A stretch of DNA of 64,000 bases from Streptomyces gelaticus (GTDB lineage Bacteria > Actinomycetota > Actinomycetes > Streptomycetales > Streptomycetaceae), in contig NZ_BMTF01000005.1 in assembly GCF_014649535.1 (NCBI RefSeq), positions 231,475 to 295,474 on the forward strand, read 5' to 3'. The position numbers and the translations under genes are program-made. Under the pieces are notes generated by a model. It did not search any database and was not told the DNA's origin. It saw nothing but the letters and a program-made list of their open reading frames with translations. Each line of letters starts with the position of its first letter. Positions within the stretch are counted from its first letter, which is position 1. This document shows, one piece after another, positions 8,147 through 17,092 of this stretch.

Positions 8147-8280
8147 GGCCCTGACTCCTTCGCGCTCGGTGAGTGGTCCGGCTTTTCACGCTAGCCAGCC
8201 GACCGCGTCCCCGCGCGCTGGAAGCGGCGGGCCCGGCGGGTGCGCGAGGACCGTCCGGGTGGTGCCCGCCGCCGCGGGCC

Positions 8281-8970
8281 CTACCCGGCTGCGCTCCGGC
8301 CCTGCGGCGGGTCCACCCGCACCAGGCCCGACTGGTAGGCCATGGCGACCAGTTGGGCCCGGTGCCGGGCGCCCAGCTTGGTCATCGCCCGCCCGACGTG
8401 GGTGCGTACGGTCAGCGGGCTGACGTGTATCCGCTCGGCGATCTCGTCGTTCGACAGGCCCTCGGCGGCCTGCGCCATGACCTCGCGCTCGCGGGCGGTC
8501 AGCACGTCCAGGGCCTCCGGCACGGCGACACCGCCCTCCGGGCGGGCGAGGTAGCGGGTGATGAGGGCCCGGGTGGCGGTGGGCGACAGGAGCGTGTCGC
8601 CGGAGGAAACCGTACGGATGGCGTCCAGGAGCTCCTCGGGCCCGACGTCCTTGCCGAGGAAGCCGCTCGCGCCCGCGCGCAGGGCGCGGGCCACGTACTC
8701 GTCGATCTCGAACGTGGTGAGGATGAGGATGCGGGTCTCCCTCAGTGCCTCGTCGCGGCAGATCTCCTCGGTGGCCGCCAGCCCGTCCACGCCCGGCATG
8801 CGGATGTCCATCACCACCACGTCCGGGACGGTGGCGCGGGCCTTCTCCACCGCCTCCCGGCCGTCCGCCGCGACACCGACGACCTCCATGTCGTCGTTCG
8901 AATCGATCAGCAGCCGGAAGGTTCCGGCCAGCAGCGCCTGGTCATCGGCCAGCAGTACCCGGATGGTCAC
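8281..8970 (-). CDS. NarL/LuxR-family response regulator
   Basis: A 229-residue response regulator. The receiver domain (residues 1-120) has the acidic pair DD at 9-10 and the phospho-acceptor Asp55 in VVMDIRMPG. The C-terminal LuxR-type helix-turn-helix (about 155-215) reads LTAREREVMAQAAEGLSNDE. Its ATG overlaps the stop of the histidine kinase gene (ATGA), so the two form a cognate pair. The neighbouring MMPL exporter is a plausible target, an inference from position only. Confidence 0.95.
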   Translation of the reverse strand: MTIRVLLADDQALLAGTFRLLIDSNDDMEVVGVAADGREAVEKARATVPDVVVMDIRMPGVDGLAATEEICRDEALRETRILILTTFEIDEYVARALRAGASGFLGKDVGPEELLDAIRTVSSGDTLLSPTATRALITRYLARPEGGVAVPEALDVLTAREREVMAQAAEGLSNDEIAERIHVSPLTVRTHVGRAMTKLGARHRAQLVAMAYQSGLVRVDPPQGRSAAG

Positions 8971-10226
8971 CGCGTCGTCCTCCCCTCTTCTTCGTCCCCG
9001 TCGTGCTGTCCGTCGCTCCGGCCGTCGTGCTGTGCGGGGTCCGTCATCTCCAGGGGAAGCTCCGTGGTCACCTCGAAGCCTCCGCCCTCCCGGTGTCCGG
9101 CGGCCAGCCGGCCGCCCGCGGACAGGGCCCGTTCGCGCATGCCGATGAGACCGTAGCCCGGCGCGCCCGTCGTCGGCGGCGCGTGCCCGTCGTCGGAGAC
9201 GGTGAGCGTGAGCAGCCGGCGCGAATAGACCAGGCGGACCGAGGCCGTCGCGGAGCCCGCGTGCTTGGTGACGTTGGTCAGCGCTTCCTGGACGATCCGG
9301 TACGCGGTCAGGTCCGTGCCCGAGGACAGCGCCCGCCGCTCGCCTTCCACCGAGACCGAGACGGCAAGGCCCGTCTGCTCGAACGAGGCGACCAGATCCG
9401 GGAGCTGGGCCAGCCCGGGGGAGGGCTCCAGAGGCGTCTCCGGGTCGCGGTCGCCCTCGTGGCGCAGCAGCCCCACGGTCGCCTTGAGTTCGCGCAGCGC
9501 GGAGGAGGTGGTTCCGGCGAGCTGGTCCATCATGTCCTGCGCCTGCTCGGGCCGGCTGCGCAGCAGGTACGCGGCGGTGGCCGCCTGTGCGTGGGCGAGG
9601 GCGATGTGGTGCGCGACGATGTCGTGGAGCTCGCGGGCGATCCGGGTCCGTTCCTCGCTCACCCGGTGGCGTGCCTCCTCCTCACGGGTACGCTCCGCCA
9701 GCTCGGCCCGTGCCTCCACGGCGGCGAGATGGTTGCGCCGGTTGCGTACCGACTCACCGACGGCGCCCGCCAGCAGGACGCACGAGAGCGTGCCGACCTG
9801 GTCGGGCCGCAGCAGCGCGCCGTGACCCCAGCCGACGGAGACGACGACGAGGGCGCCGGCCACCCCGGCCGTGTACACCGTGGTGGTGCGGAGGTCCGTA
9901 TGCAGGGCCAGGACGTAGAGGGCGACCAGGGCGGCACCGGCGACGCTGGGGCTGGGGTCGAAGCCGATGCGGCCGCCCATGACGCCCAGGACACCACCGC
10001 ACATCGTCGTCAGCACCACCACCGCGCGCGGGAACCTGCGCTGCCCCAGCAGCAGAACGGCGGAGGGTACGACGGCGGCCAGGGAGAAGTCGAGGGGCGG
10101 GACGCGGACGATCCGGGCGTCGGTCAGGGTGCTGGAGAAGACCACGCCGATCCACAGCACCACGGCTGTCGCCACGTCGACGGCCCGGGGGTGGCGTCGG
10201 GCCCACTGCCACCAGTCGGTGAACAC
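8967..10226 (-). CDS. Sensor histidine kinase (HisKA_3 type)
   Basis: About 419 residues from a GTG at 10226 behind GAGGAAGAGAG. The N-terminal half has five to six hydrophobic segments. The dimerisation/phosphorylation region RIARELHDIVAHHIALAHAQ carries the phospho-accepting His, and the ATPase domain ends with GYGLIGMRERALSAGG. The same frame is open 53 codons further upstream (to 10385), but that stretch is low-complexity Arg/Pro/Gly, so the shorter start is preferred. It is the membrane sensor for the overlapping regulator; the signal is unknown. Confidence 0.92.
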   Translation of the reverse strand: MFTDWWQWARRHPRAVDVATAVVLWIGVVFSSTLTDARIVRVPPLDFSLAAVVPSAVLLLGQRRFPRAVVVLTTMCGGVLGVMGGRIGFDPSPSVAGAALVALYVLALHTDLRTTTVYTAGVAGALVVVSVGWGHGALLRPDQVGTLSCVLLAGAVGESVRNRRNHLAAVEARAELAERTREEEARHRVSEERTRIARELHDIVAHHIALAHAQAATAAYLLRSRPEQAQDMMDQLAGTTSSALRELKATVGLLRHEGDRDPETPLEPSPGLAQLPDLVASFEQTGLAVSVSVEGERRALSSGTDLTAYRIVQEALTNVTKHAGSATASVRLVYSRRLLTLTVSDDGHAPPTTGAPGYGLIGMRERALSAGGRLAAGHREGGGFEVTTELPLEMTDPAQHDGRSDGQHDGDEEEGRTTR

Positions 10227-10401
10227 GCAGTCTCTCTTCCTCTTTCGCAGGATCTGTCCGACCGCCCATGGCCGTCGACCGGGCCGTCCGCCCGTCCATG
10301 GTCTCCGACCGGGCCTCCGCCCGCGCAGGGCGGCCGGAGGCCCGACCGTCGCGGGCACGACGGGCGGGCCGTCCGGCCGCCTCATGTCACTTCACCGCGG
10401 C

Positions 10402-12600
10402 TCATACGCGCACGGGATCGGGGGCCGGTTCCGTGGGCGTCGCGGGTGCGGCGTGGTTCAGCTTCTCGCCCTCGACGTCCACCTGGGGCACGGCCTTCGC
10501 CAGCCACCCCGGCAGCCACCACGCCCGGTCGCCCAGCAGGGCGAGCACGGCCGGGACGATCGTCATCCGGACCACGAAGGCGTCGAAGAAGACGGCCGAG
10601 GCGAGGCCGACACCCATCATCTTGATCATCGAATCGCTCATCCCGATGAACCCGGCGAACACCGCGATCATGATGACGGCAGCGGCGCCGACGACCCGCG
10701 CGCTGTGCCGGAACCCGGTGACGATCGCCTCGCCGGGCCGCTCCCCGTGGACGTACGCCTCCCGCATCCGGGTCACCAGGAAGACCTCGTAGTCCATGGC
10801 CAGACCGAAGACCACACCGATCAGGAAGATCGGCATCACGCTCATCACCGGCCCGGTCTGCTCGACGCCGAGGGCGTCGGCGAGCCAGCCCCACTGGAAG
10901 ACCGCGACGACCGTGCCGAAGGCCGCCGCCACCGACAGCAGGAAGCCGAGCGCCGCCTTGAGCGGGACCAGCAGCGAGCGGAAGACGACCATCAGGAGCA
11001 GGAAAGCCAGGCCGACGACGAGCGCGAGGTAGGGCAGCAGGGCGTCGGTGACCTTCTGCGACACGTCGATGTTCACCGCGGTCGTGCCGGTGACGAGCAT
11101 CTTCGCGCCGGTGCCGGACTCCAGGTCACGGGCCTCGTCGCGGATGGTGCGGACGAGGTCCGTGGTGTCCGCGGAGCTGGGCCCGGTGGCGGGTACGGCG
11201 GTGAGCACCGCGGTGTCACCGGTCTCGTTGAAGGCAGGGGGTGTCACGGCCACGACGCCGTCGGTGGCGGAGAGCTCCTTCGCGGCCCCTGCCGCGGCGG
11301 CCTTCGGGTCCTTGGCGTGCTTCGCGTCGACGACGACGGTGAGCGGCCCGTTGAAGCCGGGACCGAAGCCGTCGGCCAGGGCGTCGTAGGCGCGGCGCTG
11401 GGTGGTCGAGGTGGGCTTCGACTCGTCGCCCGGCATGCCGAGCTGGAGGTCGAGCGCGGGCGCGGAGATCAGCCCGAGGCCGAGCACGGAGAGCACGAGG
11501 ACCGCGAGCGGCCGGCGGATCACGAAGCGGGCCCAGCGGATGCCCGTGCCGGGCCGCCCGTCCCCGGCGCGCTGCCGGCCCCGCGCCTTGCGCCGGGTGC
11601 GCGGCAGGACGGCGTTCCGGAAGAAGCCGAGCAGCGCGGGCAGCAGGGTGATCGCGACCAGGACGGCGATCACGACGGTGCTCGCCGCGGCGAGGCCCAT
11701 CTCGGTGAGGACGGGGATGCCGACCACGGACAGGCCCGCCAGCGCGATGACCACGGTGAGACCGGCGAAGACCACGGCGGAGCCCGCCGTGCCCACGGCC
11801 CGTGCCACGGCCTCCTCGGCGTCGTGGCCGTCGGCGCGTTCGGTCCGGTAGCGCGAGACGATGAACAGCGCGTAGTCGATGCCGACCGCGAGCCCCAGCA
11901 TCAGGGCGAGCGTGGTCGTCGTCGTGGACATCCCGATGGCGATGATCGAGGCCACGCCCACGCCGATGCCGACGATCGCGGTGAGCAGCGGGAGGCCCGC
12001 CGCGGCGAGCGACCCGAAGGTGATGAGCAGGACGACCGCGGCGGCGGCGACGCCGACGAGTTCCGTCGTACCGCCCGGCTCGCCCCCCGGCACCAGGGCG
12101 GAACCGCCCAGCTCCACGGTCAGCCCGGCGTCCCGCCCGGCCTGCGCGGCGTCCTGGAGCGCCTCGGTGGTGGCGTCGGTGAGATCGACGCTCTGTACGT
12201 CGTACGAGACGGTGGAGTACGCGGTCGTGCCGTCCTTGCTCACCGCCCCGGCCATCTTGAACGGGTCGAGTGCGCCCTTGACCTGGTCGCCGCCCGCCAC
12301 GTCCGCGACGATCTTCTCGATGGCCGCCTTGTTCGGGCCCGCCGTGACCTTCTGGCCCTCGGGCGCGACGAAGACGATACGGGCGTCGGCGGCGTTGGAG
12401 TTGCCGCCGGGGAAGCGCTGGTCCAGCAGGTCGAACGCCTTCTGCGACTCCGTCCCCGGCATCGAGAACCCGTCCTCGGCGGCGGCCGGAGCCTTGGCCG
12501 CGGCGAAGGCGCAGGCGGCCAGGACCACCGCCCAGAGCAGGGCGACGAGCCGGCGTCTCCGGAAGGAAAAGCGGCCTAGCCGGTAAAGGAAGGTAGCCAC
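10402..12600 (-). CDS. MMPL-family membrane transporter
   Basis: About 732 residues starting with GTG at 12600 (ATFLYRLGRFSF follows) behind GGAG. A 50-codon longer frame is open, but it is Arg/Pro-rich with no ribosome site. The protein has the MMPL layout: one N-terminal helix, a large outside loop, five helices (LLITFGSLAAAGLPLLTA and following), a second loop and a second helix bundle with GLAMDYEVFLVTRMRE. MMPL proteins export lipids or antibiotics using the proton gradient. The C-terminal tail is cytoplasmic. It lies just upstream of the kinase/regulator pair on the same strand. Confidence 0.93.
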   Translation of the reverse strand: MATFLYRLGRFSFRRRRLVALLWAVVLAACAFAAAKAPAAAEDGFSMPGTESQKAFDLLDQRFPGGNSNAADARIVFVAPEGQKVTAGPNKAAIEKIVADVAGGDQVKGALDPFKMAGAVSKDGTTAYSTVSYDVQSVDLTDATTEALQDAAQAGRDAGLTVELGGSALVPGGEPGGTTELVGVAAAAVVLLITFGSLAAAGLPLLTAIVGIGVGVASIIAIGMSTTTTTLALMLGLAVGIDYALFIVSRYRTERADGHDAEEAVARAVGTAGSAVVFAGLTVVIALAGLSVVGIPVLTEMGLAAASTVVIAVLVAITLLPALLGFFRNAVLPRTRRKARGRQRAGDGRPGTGIRWARFVIRRPLAVLVLSVLGLGLISAPALDLQLGMPGDESKPTSTTQRRAYDALADGFGPGFNGPLTVVVDAKHAKDPKAAAAGAAKELSATDGVVAVTPPAFNETGDTAVLTAVPATGPSSADTTDLVRTIRDEARDLESGTGAKMLVTGTTAVNIDVSQKVTDALLPYLALVVGLAFLLLMVVFRSLLVPLKAALGFLLSVAAAFGTVVAVFQWGWLADALGVEQTGPVMSVMPIFLIGVVFGLAMDYEVFLVTRMREAYVHGERPGEAIVTGFRHSARVVGAAAVIMIAVFAGFIGMSDSMIKMMGVGLASAVFFDAFVVRMTIVPAVLALLGDRAWWLPGWLAKAVPQVDVEGEKLNHAAPATPTEPAPDPVRV

Positions 12601-13116
12601 GAAGAGGCGCTCCAGTCTCTGGATCGGGCGAGGTCGGCGGCGCGGTGCCGCGGCTCCGGCCGTGCCTGGGCCGTGCCGGGGCACGGCGGGGCCGGAGGAA
12701 TGCCTCAATCCTTCGTGAACAGGGGCGTCATCGTCGTCGTCCGCCTGCATGCAGTCGTACGTACTGCCGTTGCCGTACGTACGACTGCGCCGAGCCTTCA
12801 GCCTTCGGCGGTCCCGGTAGTCGCCGGGTCAGCCCCGGAGCGTAACGAGCGCCTGACGCAGGTCGGCCATGGGGACATCCGTTCGCATGGAAGTCTCACG
12901 CCTCGGTCGGTGGGATTGATGCGTTTCAATCGCAATGATCGGACCCCGCTGTGGGCGAGGGGCGGTGGGATCGCGCGAAGTTCCGTTCGCGTGGCGGGAG
13001 ATGGGGAAGGTGCGCTACGGTGACCACGTCATCACGCTCTGTGTGTGTATTCATGCGCACAGGGCGGCCCCCGGCGGTGCGACAACACCAATCCGAGGGC
13101 CTACACCACCAGTGGA
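12601..13116. other. Intergenic region with regulatory palindrome
   Basis: No convincing gene in 516 bases. The left part is the leader of the MMPL gene and holds a perfect 14-base inverted repeat (listed separately). The right part, just before the HTH gene, is less GC-rich and contains GTGTGTGTATTCATGCGC but no clear promoter. Confidence 0.6.
12751..12788. promoter_or_regulatory. Perfect inverted repeat upstream of MMPL gene
   Basis: Arms GCAGTCGTACGTAC (12751-12764) and GTACGTACGACTGC (12775-12788) match exactly across a 10-base spacer. The site lies about 150 bases upstream of the MMPL start. It looks like an operator for a dimeric repressor, such as a TetR-type protein encoded elsewhere, or for the adjacent response regulator; a hairpin is the alternative. 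Confidence 0.55.
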
Positions 13117-14118
13117 ATGAGGCCACCGGAAATGCTGCGTCATGCTATCGCGCCGTCCGCGCGCTATACGAAGGCATCGCACGATGTCGTACGCCATCCG
13201 CGTCTGAGCAGTGACGCGAAGATCCTGCTCCTCTACGTCCAGGGCCTCCCGGGCGATGCCCTGTGCAAGCCGTTGAGTGAACTGGCCCGCAAAATGGGCA
13301 TCAAGGGCCGCGCGTACCAGAAGGCGAAGGTCCAGCTCGTCGAGCACGGCTACGTGCATGAGTGGCGGAGCCAGGGCGAGAGAGGCCGCTGGCTGACCGA
13401 GCAACTCGTGGCGAACAACCCACTGACGAGCGAGCAGGCAGGATGCTTACGGGGAGCCCCGCCCGCCGTCCCGCCCACGACCCCGCCGCCGAGTACACAG
13501 TTTCCGACGGTCGGCGAACCGGCGCCTCGGACGGTCGGTGGCTATAAACCCGCAGAAGACCACAGTGATAAGACAACTCCCCACCCGCCCTCCGAACCTG
13601 AGCCCACGGCAGATCCTGCGGCAGATCCCACGCCCGAACCGACCCCGCAGGACACCACGGCAGACCCCGCCCAACTGGCCCGAGCAGAACGGGTCCTGTT
13701 GTCTCTGCGCCACGCCCGCCGTGAACTGCACCTGGGTGTACGCGAGGCCCGCGCCCTCGCCGTAGAGGCCGTCAAGTGGCTCGAACGCGGCCTGAGTGAA
13801 TCCGACCTCCGCCACGCCCTGCTCGCCGAACGCCCGCAGGACGGCGTCCGCTCAGCCGTCGGCTTCCTGCGCTACCGCCTCATCCAGAAACTCCCCGAAC
13901 CTCCGGTCCGGCACCAGCCCCACGAACGTCCGCCCCTCCCCGAACTCGTCGAATGCGCGGGCCCCGGCGACCCACACGTCTTCCGCCCCCTGTTCGGCGA
14001 ATCCGAATGCCCCTCCTGCCGCAGCGCCGCCGCCCACCCCGAAGCCGAACCCATCCCCTGGCGCGAACGCATCGCCAGAATCAACGGCACACCGACAGCT
14101 CCACCGGCTGGGGCCTGA
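13117..14118 (+). CDS. Helix-turn-helix protein with Pro/Thr-rich linker
   Basis: About 333 residues from ATG at 13117; an ATG 15 bases later is also possible. The N-terminal part (HAIAPSARYTKASHDVVRHP, then LSSDAKILLLYVQ and LARKMGIKGRAYQKAKVQL) is a winged-helix domain of a type widespread in Streptomyces and related to replication or excision regulators. A long Pro/Thr/Asp-rich linker follows (about residues 115-185), then a charged C-terminal domain with a CPSC knuckle. Function is unproven; DNA binding is inferred from the domain. Confidence 0.8.
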   Translation: MRPPEMLRHAIAPSARYTKASHDVVRHPRLSSDAKILLLYVQGLPGDALCKPLSELARKMGIKGRAYQKAKVQLVEHGYVHEWRSQGERGRWLTEQLVANNPLTSEQAGCLRGAPPAVPPTTPPPSTQFPTVGEPAPRTVGGYKPAEDHSDKTTPHPPSEPEPTADPAADPTPEPTPQDTTADPAQLARAERVLLSLRHARRELHLGVREARALAVEAVKWLERGLSESDLRHALLAERPQDGVRSAVGFLRYRLIQKLPEPPVRHQPHERPPLPELVECAGPGDPHVFRPLFGESECPSCRSAAAHPEAEPIPWRERIARINGTPTAPPAGA

Positions 14119-14275
14119 CCACGCCGACGTCGGCTTCGATGTCCCGGACACCGAAGCCGACGCCGGCTTCTTCTGCTTCGAACTGTGGCGGGTTCGCAAG
14201 AACGTCGTACTTCCGGTTCTTGAGCAGTTCGGTGACGGTTCCTACCTGTCCCGGATCACTGCCGCCGCTGACCAC
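14081..14275 (-). CDS. Possible 64-residue ORF downstream of serine hydrolase
   Basis: An open frame from GTG at 14275 to a stop at 14081, starting 17 bases after the serine hydrolase stop and overlapping the end of the convergent HTH gene by about 38 bases. The translation (TVTELLKNRKYDVLANPPQF and GFGVRDIEADVGVV) is unlike the Arg/Pro-rich noise typical of non-coding frames here, but no family is recognised. It could be a real small protein or the tail of a decayed gene. Confidence 0.35.
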   Translation of the reverse strand: MVSGGSDPGQVGTVTELLKNRKYDVLANPPQFEAEEAGVGFGVRDIEADVGVVRPQPVELSVCR

Positions 14276-14292
14276 CCGCGTTCCATCGCGGG

Positions 14293-15453
14293 TCAGTGGC
14301 CCTGCCGGGCGATCGCGCGCAGGAAAGCGATGTTCTCCTCCTCGCCGCTGGTGGCTTCGTCCAGGGACGTCCCGTACAGGCGGCTGGCCGAGAGCTTCAC
14401 GATGGTGGTCCGGCTGACCGGATCGACGTAGACGAACTGGTTGTAGACGCCGACCGCGCTGAACTCGCCACGGTCTCCCGCCGGGAGCCACCACTGGTAG
14501 CCGTAGCCGACCCCATCGGCTTGCTGGCCGCCGACAAGGGGGCGGCCGGGTCGAAGGTGCGGCGCGGTCGCGGTGACCGAGTCGCGCACCCACTGCGCAG
14601 GCACGATCTGCCGGCCCTGCCACACACCTCCGTTGCGGTACAGCTCTCCGAGCCTGGCGAAGTCGCGGGCGGTCAGGTTGAGCCCCCCGAAGGCGAGTTC
14701 CGTCCCGGCAGGGTCCAGCAGCCAGTAACCCGCCGACGTCATGCCGAGCGGCTCGCACAGCTTCTCGCTCATGTAGTCGGCGACCGAGCGCTTGGTGGCG
14801 TTGGCCACCAAGGCGCCGAGTATCTGCGTCTCGCCGGAGTTGTAGCGACAGACGGTGCCGGGCTCGCTCTCGCGCACCATGCGGGCGACGAAGTCGTCGA
14901 GCGTGCCGCCGATGCCCGCCGTCGCGGCGGTGAGCTGGTAGATGTCGGAGGCCGGGTCGTTGTAGTCCTCGTTCCACCGGGCGCCGGAGGACATCTGGAG
15001 CACGTCCTTGATGGACACACCGTCGTACGCGGATCCGGGCTGCACCGGCACGTAGGAGCTGATGGGCTCGTCGATGCCCGTGATGTGCCCCTCGTCGACC
15101 GCTATACCGACGAGCGCGGAGATGAAGCTCTTGGCGACCGACATGGACAGCCACTGCACGTCCGGGCCACCGGTCAGGAAGTAGCTCTCGTGTCTGATGG
15201 CCCCGTCGACGAGCACGAGCACTGCCGACGTGTCGGTGCGGGCCAGGAACTCCTCGGTCGGCCGTGAGGTGCCGTCGTAGTCGTAGGTCTCCGGCAGGGG
15301 AGTCGTCTCACCGAGTGGCCAGTGGTGAGGGTGCGCGGAGGGGGCCATCTCGCGGGTGTCGAGGAGGTCGTTCATCCGGCAGAAGTGCTCGTGCTGCGGC
15401 TTGCCGGTGAAGAGGCCGAGGTCGACCAGGGTCATGCGCTTCTGAACAGTCAT
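14293..15453 (-). CDS. Serine hydrolase of the beta-lactamase/class C fold
   Basis: A 386-residue protein starting with ATG at 15453 behind AAGGA. It has the SxxK motif SVAK (Ser105, Lys108), a YNS triad element in CRYNSGETQ and a late GYGYQWW region, the pattern of penicillin-binding-like esterases (EstB/6-aminohexanoate-dimer hydrolase group). No signal peptide is evident, so it is probably cytoplasmic. It is divergent from the TetR gene at 15644 with a strong palindrome between, so it is the likely repressed target. Substrate unknown. Confidence 0.9.
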   Translation of the reverse strand: MTVQKRMTLVDLGLFTGKPQHEHFCRMNDLLDTREMAPSAHPHHWPLGETTPLPETYDYDGTSRPTEEFLARTDTSAVLVLVDGAIRHESYFLTGGPDVQWLSMSVAKSFISALVGIAVDEGHITGIDEPISSYVPVQPGSAYDGVSIKDVLQMSSGARWNEDYNDPASDIYQLTAATAGIGGTLDDFVARMVRESEPGTVCRYNSGETQILGALVANATKRSVADYMSEKLCEPLGMTSAGYWLLDPAGTELAFGGLNLTARDFARLGELYRNGGVWQGRQIVPAQWVRDSVTATAPHLRPGRPLVGGQQADGVGYGYQWWLPAGDRGEFSAVGVYNQFVYVDPVSRTTIVKLSASRLYGTSLDEATSGEEENIAFLRAIARQGH

Positions 15454-15572
15454 TGTCGTCCTTCGAGTGGAACGGGGGATCCGGAAGGAGGAGTGGGCAG
15501 GCCGACACCACTGCTGGGGTGGGCTCGTCCCGGGGGCCGGAGAGGTCCGGCCGCGATACCGAGAAAGTAGCA

Positions 15573-15603
15573 GTACCACTTGGTTAGGGCAACCGAGTGG
15601 TAC
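15573..15603. promoter_or_regulatory. Candidate TetR operator
   Basis: Inverted repeat with 13-base arms GTACCACTTGGTT and AACCGAGTGGTAC (one mismatch) around a 5-base spacer. It lies between the divergent serine hydrolase (start 15453) and TetR gene (start 15644). Size and placement are those of an autoregulatory TetR site. Confidence 0.7.
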
Positions 15604-15643
15604 GGTTAAATCTCCATGGACAACAGAGCAGGGGAAGGCAGCG

Positions 15644-16267
15644 ATGAGTTCTTCCCGCGTCGACGGGCGCGCCCTCCGGTTCCAGCACCGGCGGCCGGAG
15701 CTGCTGGCTGCGGCGACCGAGTACATCCTTGAACACGGCGTCACCGGCCTGTCCCTGCGTCCCGTGGCGCAGGCGCTCGGTGTCACCCACGCGACACTGC
15801 TACGGCACTTCTCCTCGAAGGACGCGCTGCTCCTGGCCGTCGCGGAGAAGGTCCGCACGGATATGGCCGCATGGCTGATGTCGGACGTGGAACTCCGTGA
15901 GGCACGCTCGGCGGCCGAACTCCTCAGGGCGGTATGGCGCCGGCTGTGCGAACCGCAGGAGCAGCGCCAATTCCTCCTGCTTTTCGAATTCGTCGGCCAT
16001 CACGGGGAGAAGTCCGGGGAGGACGAGGAACTCTCCCGGTCGATCGTCCAGGACTGGACCGAGATCATCGCCGACAGGCTTGCTGCGGACGGCTGGCCGC
16101 CCGAGGACGCCTCCGCTCTGTCCACCCTTGTCCTCGCGCAGGTGCGGGGCCTGCAGCTCGATCTCCTCGTCTCCGGGGACCGCGCACGAGCGGACCGCGC
16201 CATCGACTTCGCCGTACGCCTTCTCGACCACTCCACCCGGGCCGGCAGTGCGGACGATCACGGGTAG
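15644..16267 (+). CDS. TetR-family repressor
   Basis: A 207-residue protein from ATG at 15644 behind GGGGAAGG. The N-terminal helix-turn-helix runs over about residues 17-62 (LLAAATEYILEHGVTGLSLR and LGVTHATLLRHFSSKDALL). The C-terminal ligand domain is unassigned. It is divergent from the serine hydrolase and faces the palindrome at 15573-15603, so it probably controls itself and that enzyme. The inducer is unknown. Confidence 0.92.
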   Translation: MSSSRVDGRALRFQHRRPELLAAATEYILEHGVTGLSLRPVAQALGVTHATLLRHFSSKDALLLAVAEKVRTDMAAWLMSDVELREARSAAELLRAVWRRLCEPQEQRQFLLLFEFVGHHGEKSGEDEELSRSIVQDWTEIIADRLAADGWPPEDASALSTLVLAQVRGLQLDLLVSGDRARADRAIDFAVRLLDHSTRAGSADDHG

Positions 16268-16302
16268 ACAGTCACTCGCTGACCGACCGCCGCAATGACG
16301 AT

Positions 16303-16344
16303 AGCCCCGCCGTGCCTCCGGAGGTGGGAACACGACGGGGCTTT
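16303..16344. terminator. Bidirectional terminator hairpin
   Basis: Stem AGCCCCG-CCGTG pairs with CACGA-CGGGGCT across a short loop, followed by TT. It sits between the convergent stops of the TetR gene (16267) and the CAP gene (16394) and can serve both. Confidence 0.7.
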
Positions 16345-16393
16345 GGTCACGCCGGCTGACGGCGTACCGAGTGGCGTGCGGGGCTGTCGGGAT

Positions 16394-16927
16394 TCAGCCC
16401 GAGGACGTCCCGAAGTCCTGCGTCCAGTAGCCGCCGGGCTGGGCAAGGCCCACGCCGATCTCCTTGAACGAGCAGTCGAGGATGTTGCGCTTGTGGCCGG
16501 GGCTGCGCATCCAGCCCGCCATGACGCTCTCCGGGGTGGGGTAGCCGCGGGCGACGTTCTCGCCGTGCTCCTTCCAGCCGTAGCCGGCGCCGCCGATCCG
16601 GCCGCCCGGGGCCGATCCGTCGGAGCCCGTGTGGGACATGTTCCGGTGGGAGGCCATGTCCGCGCTGTGGGCCTGGGCGGCCTTCGTCAGCTCGGCGTTC
16701 AGGGTCAGCGGCGAGCAACCCGCCTTGCCACGCGCGCTGTTGACCAGCTTCAGTACGCGCGCGGCGGCACCGGAGAACGGGGCGGACGCCTTCGACGTGC
16801 TCGTGGCGGCGGCCGGCTTCTCGTACGGGGTGTGGGCCGTGGCAGCGGTGGGAATGCCGACGGCCCCCGCTGCGACGACAGCGACGGTCATCCTTCGGCG
16901 GGAAGTCTTGCTGCGGTGCTTTCTCAT
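16394..16927 (-). CDS. Secreted CAP/SCP-domain protein
   Basis: A 177-residue protein with a signal peptide (basic MRKHRSKTSRRR, hydrophobic core, cleavage near TATA-HTP) and a complete CAP domain from about residue 57. It shows HSADMASHRNMSH, GENVARGYPTPESVMAGWMRSPGHKRNIL and a final GYWTQDFG strand. Conserved cysteines C71 and C152 probably form a disulfide. Bacterial CAP proteins are extracellular, with lipid-binding or protease-like roles suggested but not settled. It is a single-gene unit ending at the terminator. Confidence 0.93.
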   Translation of the reverse strand: MRKHRSKTSRRRMTVAVVAAGAVGIPTAATAHTPYEKPAAATSTSKASAPFSGAAARVLKLVNSARGKAGCSPLTLNAELTKAAQAHSADMASHRNMSHTGSDGSAPGGRIGGAGYGWKEHGENVARGYPTPESVMAGWMRSPGHKRNILDCSFKEIGVGLAQPGGYWTQDFGTSSG

Positions 16928-17092
16928 GTCCGTGACCTCGCTCGATCTTCGCTGAGCAGCCTTTTGCGGCCGGCTCCGCGCGGCGCCTGCGCCCGGCTTC
17001 GCAGGCGCCGCGCGGTCGTCAATGTCGGAACGGCTCCGGGAGGGGGCGACGTGGGGGAGTACTACCCCGCTCCGGCCGGGATCGCGAAGATC

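Noticed and set aside
10227..10385. Longer N-terminus of the histidine kinase
   Set aside because: The extra 53 codons are low-complexity Arg/Pro/Gly; a good ribosome site precedes the GTG at 10226.
12601..12750. 50-codon N-terminal extension of the MMPL protein
   Set aside because: It is Arg/Pro/His-rich and lacks a ribosome site; GTG at 12600 follows GGAG and matches where the first MMPL helix should begin.
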